A stretch of 64,000 bases of DNA from Streptomyces griseocarneus (GCF_014655595.1 NZ_BNBL01000005.1:124001-188000); one strand, 5' to 3'. Counted from the stretch's first letter, positions 1 through 9,104 are shown. Made by a program: numbers and translations. The notes: generated from the letters alone by a model not told the origin.

Positions 1-885
1 GGTGACGTCGACGTCGTCTCCATACCCGAGCACTTCGCCACCGAGGACGAACTCGCCGCCGCGCTCGACGGCTTCGACATCGTCGTCACCCTCCGCGAAC
101 GCGTCGCGTTCCCGGCCGGCCTGTTCGCCCGGCTGCCCCGCCTGAAGCTGCTGGTGGCCTCCGGCATGCGGAATTCGGTCATCGACTTCGAGGCCGCCCG
201 CCGGCACGGCGTCATCGTGTGCGGCACCGCCAGCTCCTCCACCCCGCCCGTCGAACTGACCTGGGCCCTGCTGCTCGGCCTCGCCCGGGGCATCGTGCCC
301 GAGGCCACCGCCCTGCGCGACGGCGGCCCCTGGCAGTCGACCGTCGGAGCCGACCTGCACGGGCGGCGACTCGGCCTGCTCGGCCTCGGGAAGATCGGCG
401 GCCGGGTCGCCCGGGTCGGCCTCGCCTTCGGCATGGACGTGGTGGCCTGGAGTGAGAACCTCACCCGGGACCGCGCCGACGAGGTCGGCGCGACCCTGGC
501 CGGCTCCAAGGAGGAACTGCTGGCCACCAGCGACTTCGTCTCCGTTCACCTCGCGCTCGGCGACCGCACCCGGGGCCTCCTCGGCGCCGCCGAGCTCGGT
601 CTGATGCGGCCCACCGCCTACCTGATCAACACCTCCCGGGCCGCCATCGTCGACCAGGACGCGCTCCTCGCCGCGCTGCACGCCGGGACCATCGCGGGCG
701 CCGGCGTCGACGTCTTCGACATCGAGCCGCTCCCCGCCGGCCACCCGATGCGCACCGCGCCGCGCCTCCTGGCGACCCCGCACCTCGGCTACGTCACCGA
801 CGCGAACTACCGGACGTACTACGGCCAGGCCGTCGAGGACATCCAGGCGTTCCTCGCGGGCTCACCCGTCCGCGTGCTCGGCTGA
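1..885 (+). CDS. D-2-hydroxyacid dehydrogenase, 5' truncated by window edge
   Basis: The frame is open from base 1, so the start lies upstream; 294 residues are visible. This is an NAD-dependent 2-hydroxyacid dehydrogenase of the phosphoglycerate/formate dehydrogenase superfamily, which reduces 2-keto acids or oxidises 2-hydroxyacids in the cytoplasm. The nucleotide-binding glycine motif is GLGKIGG (near base 385). The catalytic Arg lies in INTSRAAIVDQDAL (near 628-670), the Glu in DVFDIEPLP and the His in ATPHLGY (near 778). All three family catalytic positions are therefore present. The gene ends convergently with the protease-nuclease gene, leaving only 33 bases between them. The substrate cannot be told from the sequence. 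Confidence 0.9.
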   Translation, partial: GDVDVVSIPEHFATEDELAAALDGFDIVVTLRERVAFPAGLFARLPRLKLLVASGMRNSVIDFEAARRHGVIVCGTASSSTPPVELTWALLLGLARGIVPEATALRDGGPWQSTVGADLHGRRLGLLGLGKIGGRVARVGLAFGMDVVAWSENLTRDRADEVGATLAGSKEELLATSDFVSVHLALGDRTRGLLGAAELGLMRPTAYLINTSRAAIVDQDALLAALHAGTIAGAGVDVFDIEPLPAGHPMRTAPRLLATPHLGYVTDANYRTYYGQAVEDIQAFLAGSPVRVLG

Positions 886-918
886 ACCGGGGCCGGGGCG
901 GGTGCCCGGCCCCTGGGC

Positions 919-3108
919 TCAGGCGCCGGGCCACGCGTGCGCGAAGTCCAGGTCCCGCGCCCACTCGGGGTGGTCGACGAGGGGGTTGCGGTCGCCCTGG
1001 ATCTCGGCGATGGCGGAGTTGCGGTGGCGTTCGTACTCCCCGACGGCTTCCGATTCGTGCCAGGTCAGCAGCATGTCCAGCCGCTCGCGTCGCAGCTCGC
1101 CCGCGGCGTCCCCGATGAGCCCCGGATAGCGCAGGAGGAAGTAGAACGTCGCCCTGGCCACCGGCCCCTTGCCGGCCGAGGGCTCGAATCCCTGGCTCTC
1201 GCGGCGCCCGCAGTGGGTGTGAACGGCTTCCTGGAACTCGGGGTAGTCGAAGTAGGGGAAGTTGCCGCGGAAGCTGTTGCACGTCACGCCGCAGGCGAAC
1301 AGATGGTGGAGGTCCCCGCGCATGGGTTCACGCTTGGCGAACCACGACTGCGGCACGACGTGCTCGCAGTTGAAGACCACGGCATCCTCCAGGGCCTCCA
1401 TCTCGGCGGCGACCGCGTCCGGCCCGAGCACGGCCTCGCGCGTGAGCAGTTCCCGCCATCGCTCGAAGCGGGCGGCCTCGGCCTCGGCGTCGGCCCGGAT
1501 GAACTCCTCCGGGCTGAAGGACTGGCCGGAGTAGATGCCGCGCAGTTCGAGGTCGGGGTGCAGGTCCACCCAGGGGTACAGCAGCCGCACCGGCTTGTAC
1601 GGGGGACGCCGCAGGTGGGTCTGCTCGAGGAGGCCGGTCAGCGCTTGCCGCAGCGCGGCGCCGGTGACGCCGGGGAGAGCGGCGTAGTACGCCTGCTGCG
1701 CGGCCCGGTCGGCCTCGGCGTCGTAGTAGGGGCGGGCGCGGCCTGCCTCGAGGTCGACCAGCGCGGCCTCGATCTCCCTGTCGGCGGACGGAACACGGCC
1801 GTCCGTCAGCGGGCCGTACGCCGGCGGGCTGTACGCCGGGGGCACGTACGCCGACGGCCCGTATGCCGGCGTCAGGGGCGGCGGCGTACTGCGATCGCCG
1901 TCGGACGCCGGGCCGGCATCCGCGATGCCGACCGTGATCCGCAGGGGCAGCGTCAGGTGGACGACGTCGTCGGAGCCGCTCCGGCCGGATGTCTCCGGCG
2001 TGGGCGCCCCGGCCTGCGGCGGCGAGCCGACGGATCCGGGCCGGGCGGCGGGCGTCTCGAACAGCTGGGCGCGCAGTTCCGGCGCGCTGCCCGATACGGG
2101 GGCCTCGCGCACGGCCTTGAGGACCCGGCTGATCCGTACGCCCTCGTTGGCCTTCCAGGCCAGCCGCTCCTCGCCCTGGTCCGGGGTCCACACGCTTCCG
2201 TCCACCGCGAGGTAGTGGCCGCCGGAGTCCTTCGCGGGCGCGCCGGCGTGGTGCAGGGCGACGACCTCCCACTGGTCGTTGCAGACCGGGGCTCCCGAGG
2301 ACCCCTGCCGGGTGTCGGCTCCGTACTGCACGAAGTCCTCGAGCAGGTCGACCACTTCGTTCTCGCGCAGCGCGAGCTGCTTCGGCTCGCCGCCCGGGTG
2401 CTGGATGATGTTCACCAGTTCCCCGAGGATGACCTTGCCCTGGGCTTCGCTCAGCCCGAGCCGGCCGAAGGAACCGAGCGGCTCACCGTGGTCGCTCCGG
2501 TCGGCCACGGCGACCAGCGTGAAGTCCAGGTGCCGGTCGGTGACGAAGAACCGGGCGGGCTCGAGGGCGAACTCCACCGGCACCAGGGCCCGGCCGTCGG
2601 CCCCCGCCTGGTAGTTGAACCCGACGACACCGCGCCCGGCCTCCTCGGGATCGCGGAGCACGTGGTTGTTGGTCAGCAGCAACGACTCGGACACCAGGAA
2701 TCCCGTGCCGTAGTGCGCCTCCCGGCCCCGTACGAACACGCGCCCGACGGACCGCGCGGCCAGGGAGCCGGCCTCGAGGAACCCCACGTCGACCAGGTCG
2801 TTGCGCCCCATCAGGCGCTCGAGCCCGAGCACGTCCGCACCGAAGCTGTCCGGCGCCAGGGCCGCGAGGCTCCGCCCCGTGCCTGCCTCGCGCGGAGTGT
2901 GTTCCAGCGCGGTGGCCAGCGACCAGCTCGCCCCCAGGCGCGCCAGTCGCTTGGTCACCCGGTCGGGTGCGTCCGCGTGCAGCACCCCACGGTCGTCGAG
3001 CACCTTCCGGGTCGCCTCGCGCTCCCGTGTCCGTGCCTCGTACCGCTCGGCCGCCCGCTCGGTCTGCCGCAGGAATTCCGTCCGGGGGAGGTATTCGATC
3101 GTCGCCAT
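919..3108 (-). CDS. trypsin-like serine protease fused to an endonuclease I (EndA/Vvn-type) domain
   Basis: A 729-residue protein with two catalytic domains. Residues about 110-340 are a trypsin-like peptidase with His149 (in LLTNNHVL), Asp195 (in HLDFTLVA) and Ser271 (in QGSSGAPVC). A Pro/Tyr-rich linker with repeated PPAY-like units follows (around residues 400-440). Residues about 450-729 resemble endonuclease I: His583 sits in FNCEHVVPQSWF, followed by a GDLHHLF motif and an N..RGN motif, as in the beta-beta-alpha metal nucleases of that family. I see no signal peptide, so it probably acts inside the cell, unlike classic periplasmic EndA. The start at 3108 is preferred because AGGAG lies 7 bases upstream; the frame extends further but without a better site. 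The role is unknown, and a toxin or defence function is possible. Confidence 0.8.
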   Translation of the reverse strand: MATIEYLPRTEFLRQTERAAERYEARTREREATRKVLDDRGVLHADAPDRVTKRLARLGASWSLATALEHTPREAGTGRSLAALAPDSFGADVLGLERLMGRNDLVDVGFLEAGSLAARSVGRVFVRGREAHYGTGFLVSESLLLTNNHVLRDPEEAGRGVVGFNYQAGADGRALVPVEFALEPARFFVTDRHLDFTLVAVADRSDHGEPLGSFGRLGLSEAQGKVILGELVNIIQHPGGEPKQLALRENEVVDLLEDFVQYGADTRQGSSGAPVCNDQWEVVALHHAGAPAKDSGGHYLAVDGSVWTPDQGEERLAWKANEGVRISRVLKAVREAPVSGSAPELRAQLFETPAARPGSVGSPPQAGAPTPETSGRSGSDDVVHLTLPLRITVGIADAGPASDGDRSTPPPLTPAYGPSAYVPPAYSPPAYGPLTDGRVPSADREIEAALVDLEAGRARPYYDAEADRAAQQAYYAALPGVTGAALRQALTGLLEQTHLRRPPYKPVRLLYPWVDLHPDLELRGIYSGQSFSPEEFIRADAEAEAARFERWRELLTREAVLGPDAVAAEMEALEDAVVFNCEHVVPQSWFAKREPMRGDLHHLFACGVTCNSFRGNFPYFDYPEFQEAVHTHCGRRESQGFEPSAGKGPVARATFYFLLRYPGLIGDAAGELRRERLDMLLTWHESEAVGEYERHRNSAIAEIQGDRNPLVDHPEWARDLDFAHAWPGA

Positions 3109-3489
3109 GCGCTGTCTCCTGACTCGGCACGGACAGAACCGCTCATTACCTCCCAGTCTGGGCACGCGCCAGTCGAATCCTCCTCCCGGGCATCACCCAC
3201 ATGGCCTAATCCGGGGCCCGGTCCTCAGTCACCGGCGAGCTGACGCGCCGCCCCTTCGGCGCCGGCGCCGGCGGACCGGCCTTCCGCGCCCCGGGGGGCG
3301 CGCGCCGCGGCGGATGCATCCGCCCGGCCGCGGTGGCGGATATCGGCCTGCACATTCGTGCCCCGTCTTCGCTTGGCTGGGGAGTGAGGGCTTCGTGGCC
3401 TTCGGTGTCGGGCGGGGGCGGCACTGCCCATCGGTGAAGGGACGTGCACGTGACCGGCTGTCGGCCGCCCGGCCAGGGGGAGGGACGTC
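3109..3489. other. divergent intergenic region between protease-nuclease and sigma factor genes
   Basis: There is no gene in these 381 bases. They must hold the promoters of the leftward protease-nuclease gene and the rightward sigma-factor gene. The clearest element is a perfect 16-bp palindrome at 3309-3324 with half-site GGCGGATG. A strong Shine-Dalgarno (GGGGGAGGGA) lies directly before the sigma start. No convincing -10/-35 pair was found. Confidence 0.5.
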
Positions 3490-4068
3490 ATGCGTGACGA
3501 GCGGCGAGGTGGCCCCCGGGCCTGTCCGGTTCCACGAGAGGATCCGTCGGCCGTGCTGCCGGTCGACTTCACCGCCTTCTTCTCGTACCACCACCGGGCC
3601 TACCTCCGGTACGCCTACGTCCAGCTCGGCGGCAGGGCCGATGCCGAATGGGTCGTGGAGGAGGTCTTCTCCCACCTCGCGCTGAACTGGAACGCGGTCT
3701 TACGCCAGCCGAGCGTCGAGGGGTACGCCCTGGCCGCGCTCAAGGACCAGATCGCCAAGCTGCTGGTGGTCAGGGGCCGTGACAAGCCCGCCCTGGTGGA
3801 GACGGCGCTGTTCGCCGCCGTCCGGGAGGCGACACGGGCCCGCATGGAGGTGCTGGAATCCGGCCTGGGGCTCTACACGGCCATCACACGGCTGCCGGAC
3901 CGTCAGCACGACGTGGTCGTCCTGCGGTTCGTGCTGGGCTACCCGGTGCCCCGGGTCGCCCGGATCATGGGCGTCACACCGGCCACGGTCCGCTCCCACG
4001 TGCGCGGGGCACGCCGGCGCCTGGCCCGCGAGGTGGGCGTCGACTGGGCCGGGGAAGAGGAGGAGTGA
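3490..4068 (+). CDS. ECF-like sigma-70 family RNA polymerase sigma factor
   Basis: A 192-residue protein with a region-2-like N-terminal half (DFTAFFSYHHRAYLRYAYVQ, then ADAEWVVEEVFSHL) and a clear region-4 helix-turn-helix at the C-terminus (LPDRQHDVVVLRF, then VARIMGVTPATVRSHVRGAR). It would direct core RNA polymerase to a small regulon. Codon 71 (3700-3702) is TTA, so expression should depend on the bldA leucyl-tRNA and be developmentally timed. A strong ribosome site precedes the ATG. The gene overlaps the next one by a GTGA, so the two are probably co-translated, and the partner is a candidate modulator or first target. The residues between the sigma domains are less typical than in most ECF factors. 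Confidence 0.85.
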   Translation: MRDERRGGPRACPVPREDPSAVLPVDFTAFFSYHHRAYLRYAYVQLGGRADAEWVVEEVFSHLALNWNAVLRQPSVEGYALAALKDQIAKLLVVRGRDKPALVETALFAAVREATRARMEVLESGLGLYTAITRLPDRQHDVVVLRFVLGYPVPRVARIMGVTPATVRSHVRGARRRLAREVGVDWAGEEEE

Positions 4069-4955
4069 GCGACATGTGCCAGGGAAGCGAGCGGCCGACC
4101 CCCCTCGACCGGGCGCTGGTCGGGGCCACGGTGCTGGCCGAGACCTTCGACGACTACGACGCTCGGGGCGCCCTGGCCCGGATCGCCGGCCACGTCCTGT
4201 GGAACAGGGCGGGCATCGCGGGCCGGGACCCCGACGCCGACCCGTACGGGAGCACCCCCCGCACCGGGCCCGACGCAGCCGGCCGGCCACCGTTCGCGGA
4301 CGGCTGGCTGATCGCCCGCAGGCGCACCGCCCTGCACGAGTGCGCCACCGAGGAACTCGGCGCGCTCTCCTCCCGGGTCGTGCGCGACCGCTCCGCCGTC
4401 GCCGCGATGGCCCTGCTGGTCGACGACCCCGCGACGATCGACCCCGGCGGCGCGCTGACCTTCGCCTGCCTGCTCTACCTCGCCGACCGGCACGAGGCGG
4501 CCCAGTTCTGGTGGCAGTTCGCCGCCGGCGCCGGCTCCGCCACCGCCGCCCACTGCCTGTACCTGCACCACCTCCAGCACAGCGAGCGCCAGGCCGCCCG
4601 ATGGTGGTACGCCCAGGCCACCGCCCTCCACGAGCAGGGCGGCGAATGGATCCTGGACGCCCCTCCCGCTCCCGTCCCGGGCGACGAGCCCTCCAGCCGC
4701 TTCCACGTCCCCGAATGCCGGGCGCGCCCGCTCGCGGAGCCGGCGCGGGAGGCGTCGCGCGAGTCGTCGCGACGGAAGAGCGCCGCCGCCGACCCCGGTG
4801 TCTCCTCCCCGGAACGCTGGTGGATGTTCACCTCCCGGCTCACCGACGTCGTCCGGAGGCTGGAGACCGACAGCGACGCCGACTTCGGCACCGTCCCCCG
4901 CCCCGCCCCGGACCTCGCCGCGGCACTGGAGGGCTGCGTCGGCACGGCGGGATGA
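4065..4955 (+). CDS. conserved hypothetical protein coupled to the sigma factor
   Basis: A 296-residue protein starting with GTG inside the sigma-factor stop (GTGA overlap), after the excellent ribosome site GAAGAGGAGGAG. I do not recognise a catalytic family. Around residues 120-190 the chain is Ala-rich and helical, with aromatic spacing (AAQFWWQFAAGAGSATAAHC, then ARWWYAQATALHEQGGEW) that resembles degenerate TPR/Sel1-type repeats. There is no signal peptide or membrane segment. Translational coupling to a sigma factor suggests a partner or regulator of it, but no anti-sigma zinc motif (HxxxCxxC) is visible. The 3' end faces the membrane-protein gene, leaving 13 bases between them. Confidence 0.7.
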   Translation: MSDMCQGSERPTPLDRALVGATVLAETFDDYDARGALARIAGHVLWNRAGIAGRDPDADPYGSTPRTGPDAAGRPPFADGWLIARRRTALHECATEELGALSSRVVRDRSAVAAMALLVDDPATIDPGGALTFACLLYLADRHEAAQFWWQFAAGAGSATAAHCLYLHHLQHSERQAARWWYAQATALHEQGGEWILDAPPAPVPGDEPSSRFHVPECRARPLAEPAREASRESSRRKSAAADPGVSSPERWWMFTSRLTDVVRRLETDSDADFGTVPRPAPDLAAALEGCVGTAG

Positions 4956-4968
4956 GCCCCTTCGGGAA

Positions 4969-7557
4969 CTACTTCCACCGCGCGTCGGAGCCGGCGAAGA
5001 ATTTGAGGATGGTCAGCACCGCGACCAGCTGCATCAGGATGTAGGCGACCTGCGCCGAGAAGCTGCGGATCTGGTAGATGGACAGCAGCAGTCCGATGCG
5101 GTTGGGCCAGAAGCGCCGTTCCGAGCGGAAGGTGTCGGCGTCCATCGCGAGGCTGGTCAGGGTGAGGACCAGCAGCATGAGGGAGACGCCGACGGCCACG
5201 TTGCCGATCTCCTGGTCGGTGATGAGGTTGCCGAGGATGCCCAGGCCGATCAGGAGGGCGTAGGCGAGGGTCAGGCCCAGGGCGCGGGCCGGGCCGCGGC
5301 GGCCGGGCAGCAGGCGCCACAGCGCCCCCAGCACCAGGCCCGCCCCGGCCCAGACCAGCTCCCAGTAGACGAACATCCACACCATCTCGGGCGCGCCGAA
5401 CATGTACAGGCCCCGGCGCATCCATTCGGACGTGGGCGCGTAGGCCATCCAGACCATCAGGATGCTGCCGGGGATGCCGAAGGCGGCCGCCAGTACGGCG
5501 GCACGGCGTGCGTTGTCCCACCACTTGGCGTGCGGTCCCCAGCTGAGGGCCACGTCGACGACGGTGACCTGGGCCGGCAGCCAGGGCCGGGCCGCGCCGC
5601 CGGTCCCGGGTGCCGGGCGCCAGCGGTGCAGCCGGCTCAGTTCCTTCTCCAGCGCGTGCCGGCTGAGCGCGGCCTCGCCTCCCGCCTGGTCCACGGTGCG
5701 CAGGGTCGCGGTCAGCTCGCGGTAGCGGCGGGCGCGGGCGATCAGGTCGTTGCGCTCGGCCTCGGTGATGGTCTCGCACAGCTGCGGGGAGCCGTCGCAG
5801 CCCTCGCAGCCCTCGAGGTGCTGGGTGAGGACGGCCCGCCGCTGGCCGACCGCCAGCAGCCCGTAGAGGGCGGCGACGTCGAACACCAGCCAGAGGGCGG
5901 AGAGCGCCTGGCTGCCGGCGTACGAGCCCTGGCGCCAGGCGACCACGACCGCGAAGAACACGGCCAGCAGGAGGCGGTCCAGGGGCGTGGGGCTCGCGTA
6001 CGGCACGGTGGGGGCGAGGTCCCTGGCCCGTAGCAGGGCGACGATCGCGATGCCGGTCAGGACCCAGGTGTGGGTGTAGTACCACGCCGGGATCTGGGAG
6101 GCGAACGAGGCCATGTCGCGGGCCAGGGAGGCCACGTGCTGGGTGTGGTACGCGGCGACGCCGCGGTCGGACAGCCAGCTGACCCGCTGCCATTTGCGTT
6201 CGATGGCCCATGCCCCCCACCCCAGGAGCAGGAGGGTGAGCGCGGCGAGCGCGGGGCCGAGGCGGCGCAGCCGCCAGGGGGTGGCCGCGGGGCGGAGCAG
6301 TCCGCCCTGGCGGGCGAGCGTCCAGGCCCACAGGACGACGCCCGCCAGCCACAGCCACTCCAGGGCCGCGACCTCCGCCACCAGCACGGCGAATCCCGCG
6401 TCCGCCGGGCGGTCGGCCGTGGCCAGTGGCTCGGGGAGCCCGAACAGGGACGGCACCGCGGCCACCAGGGCCGCGGCGGCCGCGACGAGGGTGGCGGCCA
6501 CCGTCACGGACCTCCTGGGCCGGGCGGTGACGACCAGCAGCCAGCCGCCCAGGACACCGATGAGCACGGGCCAGCGCATGCTGTAGCCCAGCCAGTCCGG
6601 TGGCTCGTCGGCGACGAACCCGGCGGTGTTGAGGATCGCCTTGTACAGCAGCAGGACCATCACGCCGAGGACGGCCTTGAGCACGGCCCACCACCACAGG
6701 GCGCCGCTGCTGCTCTTCTCCAGCTCGGTGAGTTCGGGGCCGGCCGGCTGGCGCCGGGCGCGCAGGGCGGCCAGTGCCATGACGATCGAGCTCCCCACCC
6801 ACCAGGTGGTCATGCCGGCCGCGTTGGCGATCAGCCACGGCTCGCTGCTGGCGCTGGTCGCCGCCCAGGCCCGTTGCCAGGGAGGGATGACCCGCACGGT
6901 CACCATGGGGCCGCCCGGCGTCGCGGACTGCCCGACTCCGGTCCACACCAGCTGCCCGTTCTCCGCCGCCGAGGGCCTCGGCGTCACCTCGGAGGCGTCG
7001 AGCCCTCCCGGGTCGATCCGTACGCGATCCCAGTGGGCGCCTTTGAGGGCCGGTGGCGGGGTGAGCGACAGGCTCCACTGCTTGGTGTGGAGTTCCATGA
7101 CCCACGGCCCGACGTTGAACCGCCCGCCGTTGTTGAACCGGAACTGCGTCTCGTACTGGATCTCGACCCAGGACGCCTCGGCCTTCACCCGCGGGCTGTG
7201 GGTGCGCCACTCCTCGGGCCGGCTCATGGTGCCCGGGGCCCGCAGGAGGCAGCGCATCGCACGCCGGTGGGGCTCGGAACTGTCGCTCAGCAGCAGGTCG
7301 TTGGCGTACGGCCAGCTGGTCGGCACCCGGACCTTCATGACCCCCGAGGCCTCGGCCACGGAGCGGCCGTGGTTCTCGAGCCGCAGTTCGACGTCGGTGT
7401 GGGCCTCGCTCAGCCGCTCCGTGTGGCAGTCGTCGGCGGCCATCGGCCCGGCGGCGTTCGCCGGGGCGGGCGACGCGCCCCACCACGCCGCCAGGCCGAG
7501 GAACAGGAGTGCGGCCCAGCGGCGACGGGGCCGCCGGGCCCGCGCGCCGCCCGTCAC
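4969..7557 (-). CDS. large multi-spanning membrane protein (DUF6185-like)
   Basis: An 862-residue protein. An N-terminal signal-anchor (WAALLFLGLAAWWGASPAPA) is followed by about 200 extracytoplasmic residues with a beta-rich look, then repeated hydrophobic segments from about residue 235 to 500, a soluble Arg-rich stretch around 580-640, and further membrane segments to the end. The architecture agrees with the Streptomyces family I know as DUF6185; I cannot confirm this without a search. No enzyme motif was found. The GTG/ATG-rich N-terminus leaves the exact start uncertain; the position given keeps the whole signal segment. It lies 64 bases downstream of the small gene at 7622-8008 on the same strand and could share its transcript. 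Confidence 0.7.
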   Translation of the reverse strand: MTGGARARRPRRRWAALLFLGLAAWWGASPAPANAAGPMAADDCHTERLSEAHTDVELRLENHGRSVAEASGVMKVRVPTSWPYANDLLLSDSSEPHRRAMRCLLRAPGTMSRPEEWRTHSPRVKAEASWVEIQYETQFRFNNGGRFNVGPWVMELHTKQWSLSLTPPPALKGAHWDRVRIDPGGLDASEVTPRPSAAENGQLVWTGVGQSATPGGPMVTVRVIPPWQRAWAATSASSEPWLIANAAGMTTWWVGSSIVMALAALRARRQPAGPELTELEKSSSGALWWWAVLKAVLGVMVLLLYKAILNTAGFVADEPPDWLGYSMRWPVLIGVLGGWLLVVTARPRRSVTVAATLVAAAAALVAAVPSLFGLPEPLATADRPADAGFAVLVAEVAALEWLWLAGVVLWAWTLARQGGLLRPAATPWRLRRLGPALAALTLLLLGWGAWAIERKWQRVSWLSDRGVAAYHTQHVASLARDMASFASQIPAWYYTHTWVLTGIAIVALLRARDLAPTVPYASPTPLDRLLLAVFFAVVVAWRQGSYAGSQALSALWLVFDVAALYGLLAVGQRRAVLTQHLEGCEGCDGSPQLCETITEAERNDLIARARRYRELTATLRTVDQAGGEAALSRHALEKELSRLHRWRPAPGTGGAARPWLPAQVTVVDVALSWGPHAKWWDNARRAAVLAAAFGIPGSILMVWMAYAPTSEWMRRGLYMFGAPEMVWMFVYWELVWAGAGLVLGALWRLLPGRRGPARALGLTLAYALLIGLGILGNLITDQEIGNVAVGVSLMLLVLTLTSLAMDADTFRSERRFWPNRIGLLLSIYQIRSFSAQVAYILMQLVAVLTILKFFAGSDARWK

Positions 7558-7621
7558 GAGGGCGTACGGCGGCCGCGGCGGTCCCCGCCCGGTGCGGCGC
7601 GGAAGGGCCCGCGGCGCACCG

Positions 7622-8008
7622 TCACGACGTCGCGCTCGGGCTTCCCGGACAGCCGCTGACGGGAGTGCACTGCAGGATCACCTGGCACACGTGACTCTCG
7701 GCCTCGCCACCGTCCCCGCCGGTCTTCACGAACCGCCACTGGGAGGGCTGGGTGTGGCCGGTGGTCGCGGCCTTTTCGACCTCGATGCGGAGCGTACGGG
7801 CCTCGAGGTCGTGGGTCTCGACCAGGACCTCGTCGGAGGCGACGGGGAAGTGGTCGTGGAGCAGGCACAGTCCGAACCGGTCGAGGTTCCCGTGCTTCTC
7901 CAGGACCGCCACGAGGTCCCGGACGAACGCGCTGTCCTGGGGCCCGATGCCCTCGGCTTCCTCGAACCGGGGAAGCGCCCTGCCGGAAGTGATCGTCTGG
8001 TTTCCCAT
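7622..8008 (-). CDS. small hypothetical protein
   Basis: A 128-residue protein that I do not recognise. The start at 8008 (MGNQTITSG) is chosen because AGAGGAG lies 7 bases upstream; in-frame codons further up extend into an AT-rich promoter region and are unlikely to be translated. The chain is acidic, has no signal peptide, and has a regular beta-strand pattern in its middle (LDRFGLCLLHDHFPVASDE) with four cysteines, two of them near the C-terminus (CQVILQC). It is followed after 64 bases by the membrane-protein gene on the same strand. The region upstream carries a candidate promoter and an inverted repeat. Confidence 0.6.
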   Translation of the reverse strand: MGNQTITSGRALPRFEEAEGIGPQDSAFVRDLVAVLEKHGNLDRFGLCLLHDHFPVASDEVLVETHDLEARTLRIEVEKAATTGHTQPSQWRFVKTGGDGGEAESHVCQVILQCTPVSGCPGSPSATS

Positions 8009-8050
8009 GCGTTCTCCTCTGCATGCCCCCTGATGGTGTGCATCACTGAC

Positions 8051-8106
8051 ACATGCAGAGTAAATATGCGGACATATGCCTGCAATTCGAAAGGAATTCT
8101 GCATAT
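8051..8106 (-). promoter_or_regulatory. candidate promoter with imperfect inverted repeat
   Basis: This AT-rich patch stands out from its surroundings. An imperfect dyad spans 8074-8106, with ATATGC and GAATT arms around the centre GAAAG. On the minus strand a TTGCAG hexamer, 17 bases and TACTCT make a plausible promoter for the gene at 7622-8008. The dyad would overlap its -35, as expected for an operator. Confidence 0.45.
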
Positions 8107-8170
8107 ATTCACATTGCGGTGGAGAACCGGCTGATCCCGGCCGGTCGGCGGTCAGGCGGCCCGTCGGCGG

Positions 8171-9022
8171 TCAGGCAGACTCGAGCCCTTCCTGGAGCCG
8201 CGCGAGGTTCTCGGCGCTCACGACGATCCCGAAGTCCTCCTCCAGCACCCGCCCGAGTTCGGCCGGTTCGATCTTCCGCTCGGTGGACGAGCCGTCGGGG
8301 CGGAAGGTGGTCAAGGTCGTCGCGTCGAGCCGGTGGTGGTGGTCGGCGCCGAAGTGCTGGGCGAACAGGCGGTTGGAGAAGGGGGATCGATGGTGGGTGG
8401 CGACGAAGTAGCTGCCCAGCGCGTAGTCGATCGCGTACTGGGGGTTCAGCGTGAAGGTGTGGCGGTCCCTCCAGCCGTCCGCGCCGTACTGGTGCAGCCA
8501 CCAGTCGTCGATGCCGAACGGCCCCTCGCGCCGCTCCAGCCGGAACCTCCAGCCCTCGAAGTCGGCCTCGGTGCCGTCCGCGATCTCGACCGGCTCCAGC
8601 GGTCCGCAGCCGAATCCGACGTCGCACAGCCACAGCCGCTCGTCGTCGGCGGCGGTCACGGCCAGCAGCGCATGGGTGGCCGGCAGGATCTTGTCCGCGC
8701 CGAGCGTCACCCGCCCGCTCAGCGCGGTGAACTCGAAGCCCAGCCGTTGCAGGGCCGCGGCGAACAGGGTGACGTGCTCGTAGCAGTAGCCGCCGCGGCG
8801 GCTGCGCACCAGCTTGTCCTGGACGCCGGGGACGTCCAGGACAACCGGAATGTCCAGGACGGGGTTGATGTTCTCGAACGGAATCGAGGTGACGTGCGCG
8901 CGATGCAGCGCGCGCAGCACCTCCAGCGTCGGCGCCCGCTCGCCCCGGTACCCGAGGCGGTCCAGGTAGGCGTCGAGATCCAGCAGGTCGCCGTTCCAGT
9001 CGTGCGTACGGCCCGTGTGCAT
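8171..9022 (-). CDS. nat: arylamine N-acetyltransferase
   Basis: A 283-residue enzyme that transfers acetyl from acetyl-CoA to arylamines or hydrazines; relatives also act as amide synthases in ansamycin pathways. The Cys-His-Asp triad is visible: Cys80 in RRGGYCYEH, His in PATHALL and Asp in LCDVGFG. Family members are usually about 270-285 residues, which fits. The start at 9022 is preferred over a frame extension of 11 codons because GGGGGAA lies 6 bases upstream. There is no polyketide or ansamycin gene nearby, so a detoxifying role is more likely than a pathway-specific one. The gene stands alone on its transcript; an inverted repeat with CCTAGG arms lies upstream at 9105-9128. Confidence 0.93.
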   Translation of the reverse strand: MHTGRTHDWNGDLLDLDAYLDRLGYRGERAPTLEVLRALHRAHVTSIPFENINPVLDIPVVLDVPGVQDKLVRSRRGGYCYEHVTLFAAALQRLGFEFTALSGRVTLGADKILPATHALLAVTAADDERLWLCDVGFGCGPLEPVEIADGTEADFEGWRFRLERREGPFGIDDWWLHQYGADGWRDRHTFTLNPQYAIDYALGSYFVATHHRSPFSNRLFAQHFGADHHHRLDATTLTTFRPDGSSTERKIEPAELGRVLEEDFGIVVSAENLARLQEGLESA

Positions 9023-9104
9023 CGTGGTTCCCCCGTTTGTCGATCGTTTCGCCACGACCGTATGCGACGGGGCCGTACGCGGGCCTCTGCCCGGAGTCGG
9101 TAAT

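Noticed and set aside
937..3243. 768-codon plus-strand frame
   Set aside because: It is antisense to the protease-nuclease gene, whose catalytic motifs are intact. No ribosome site or recognisable domain on the plus strand.
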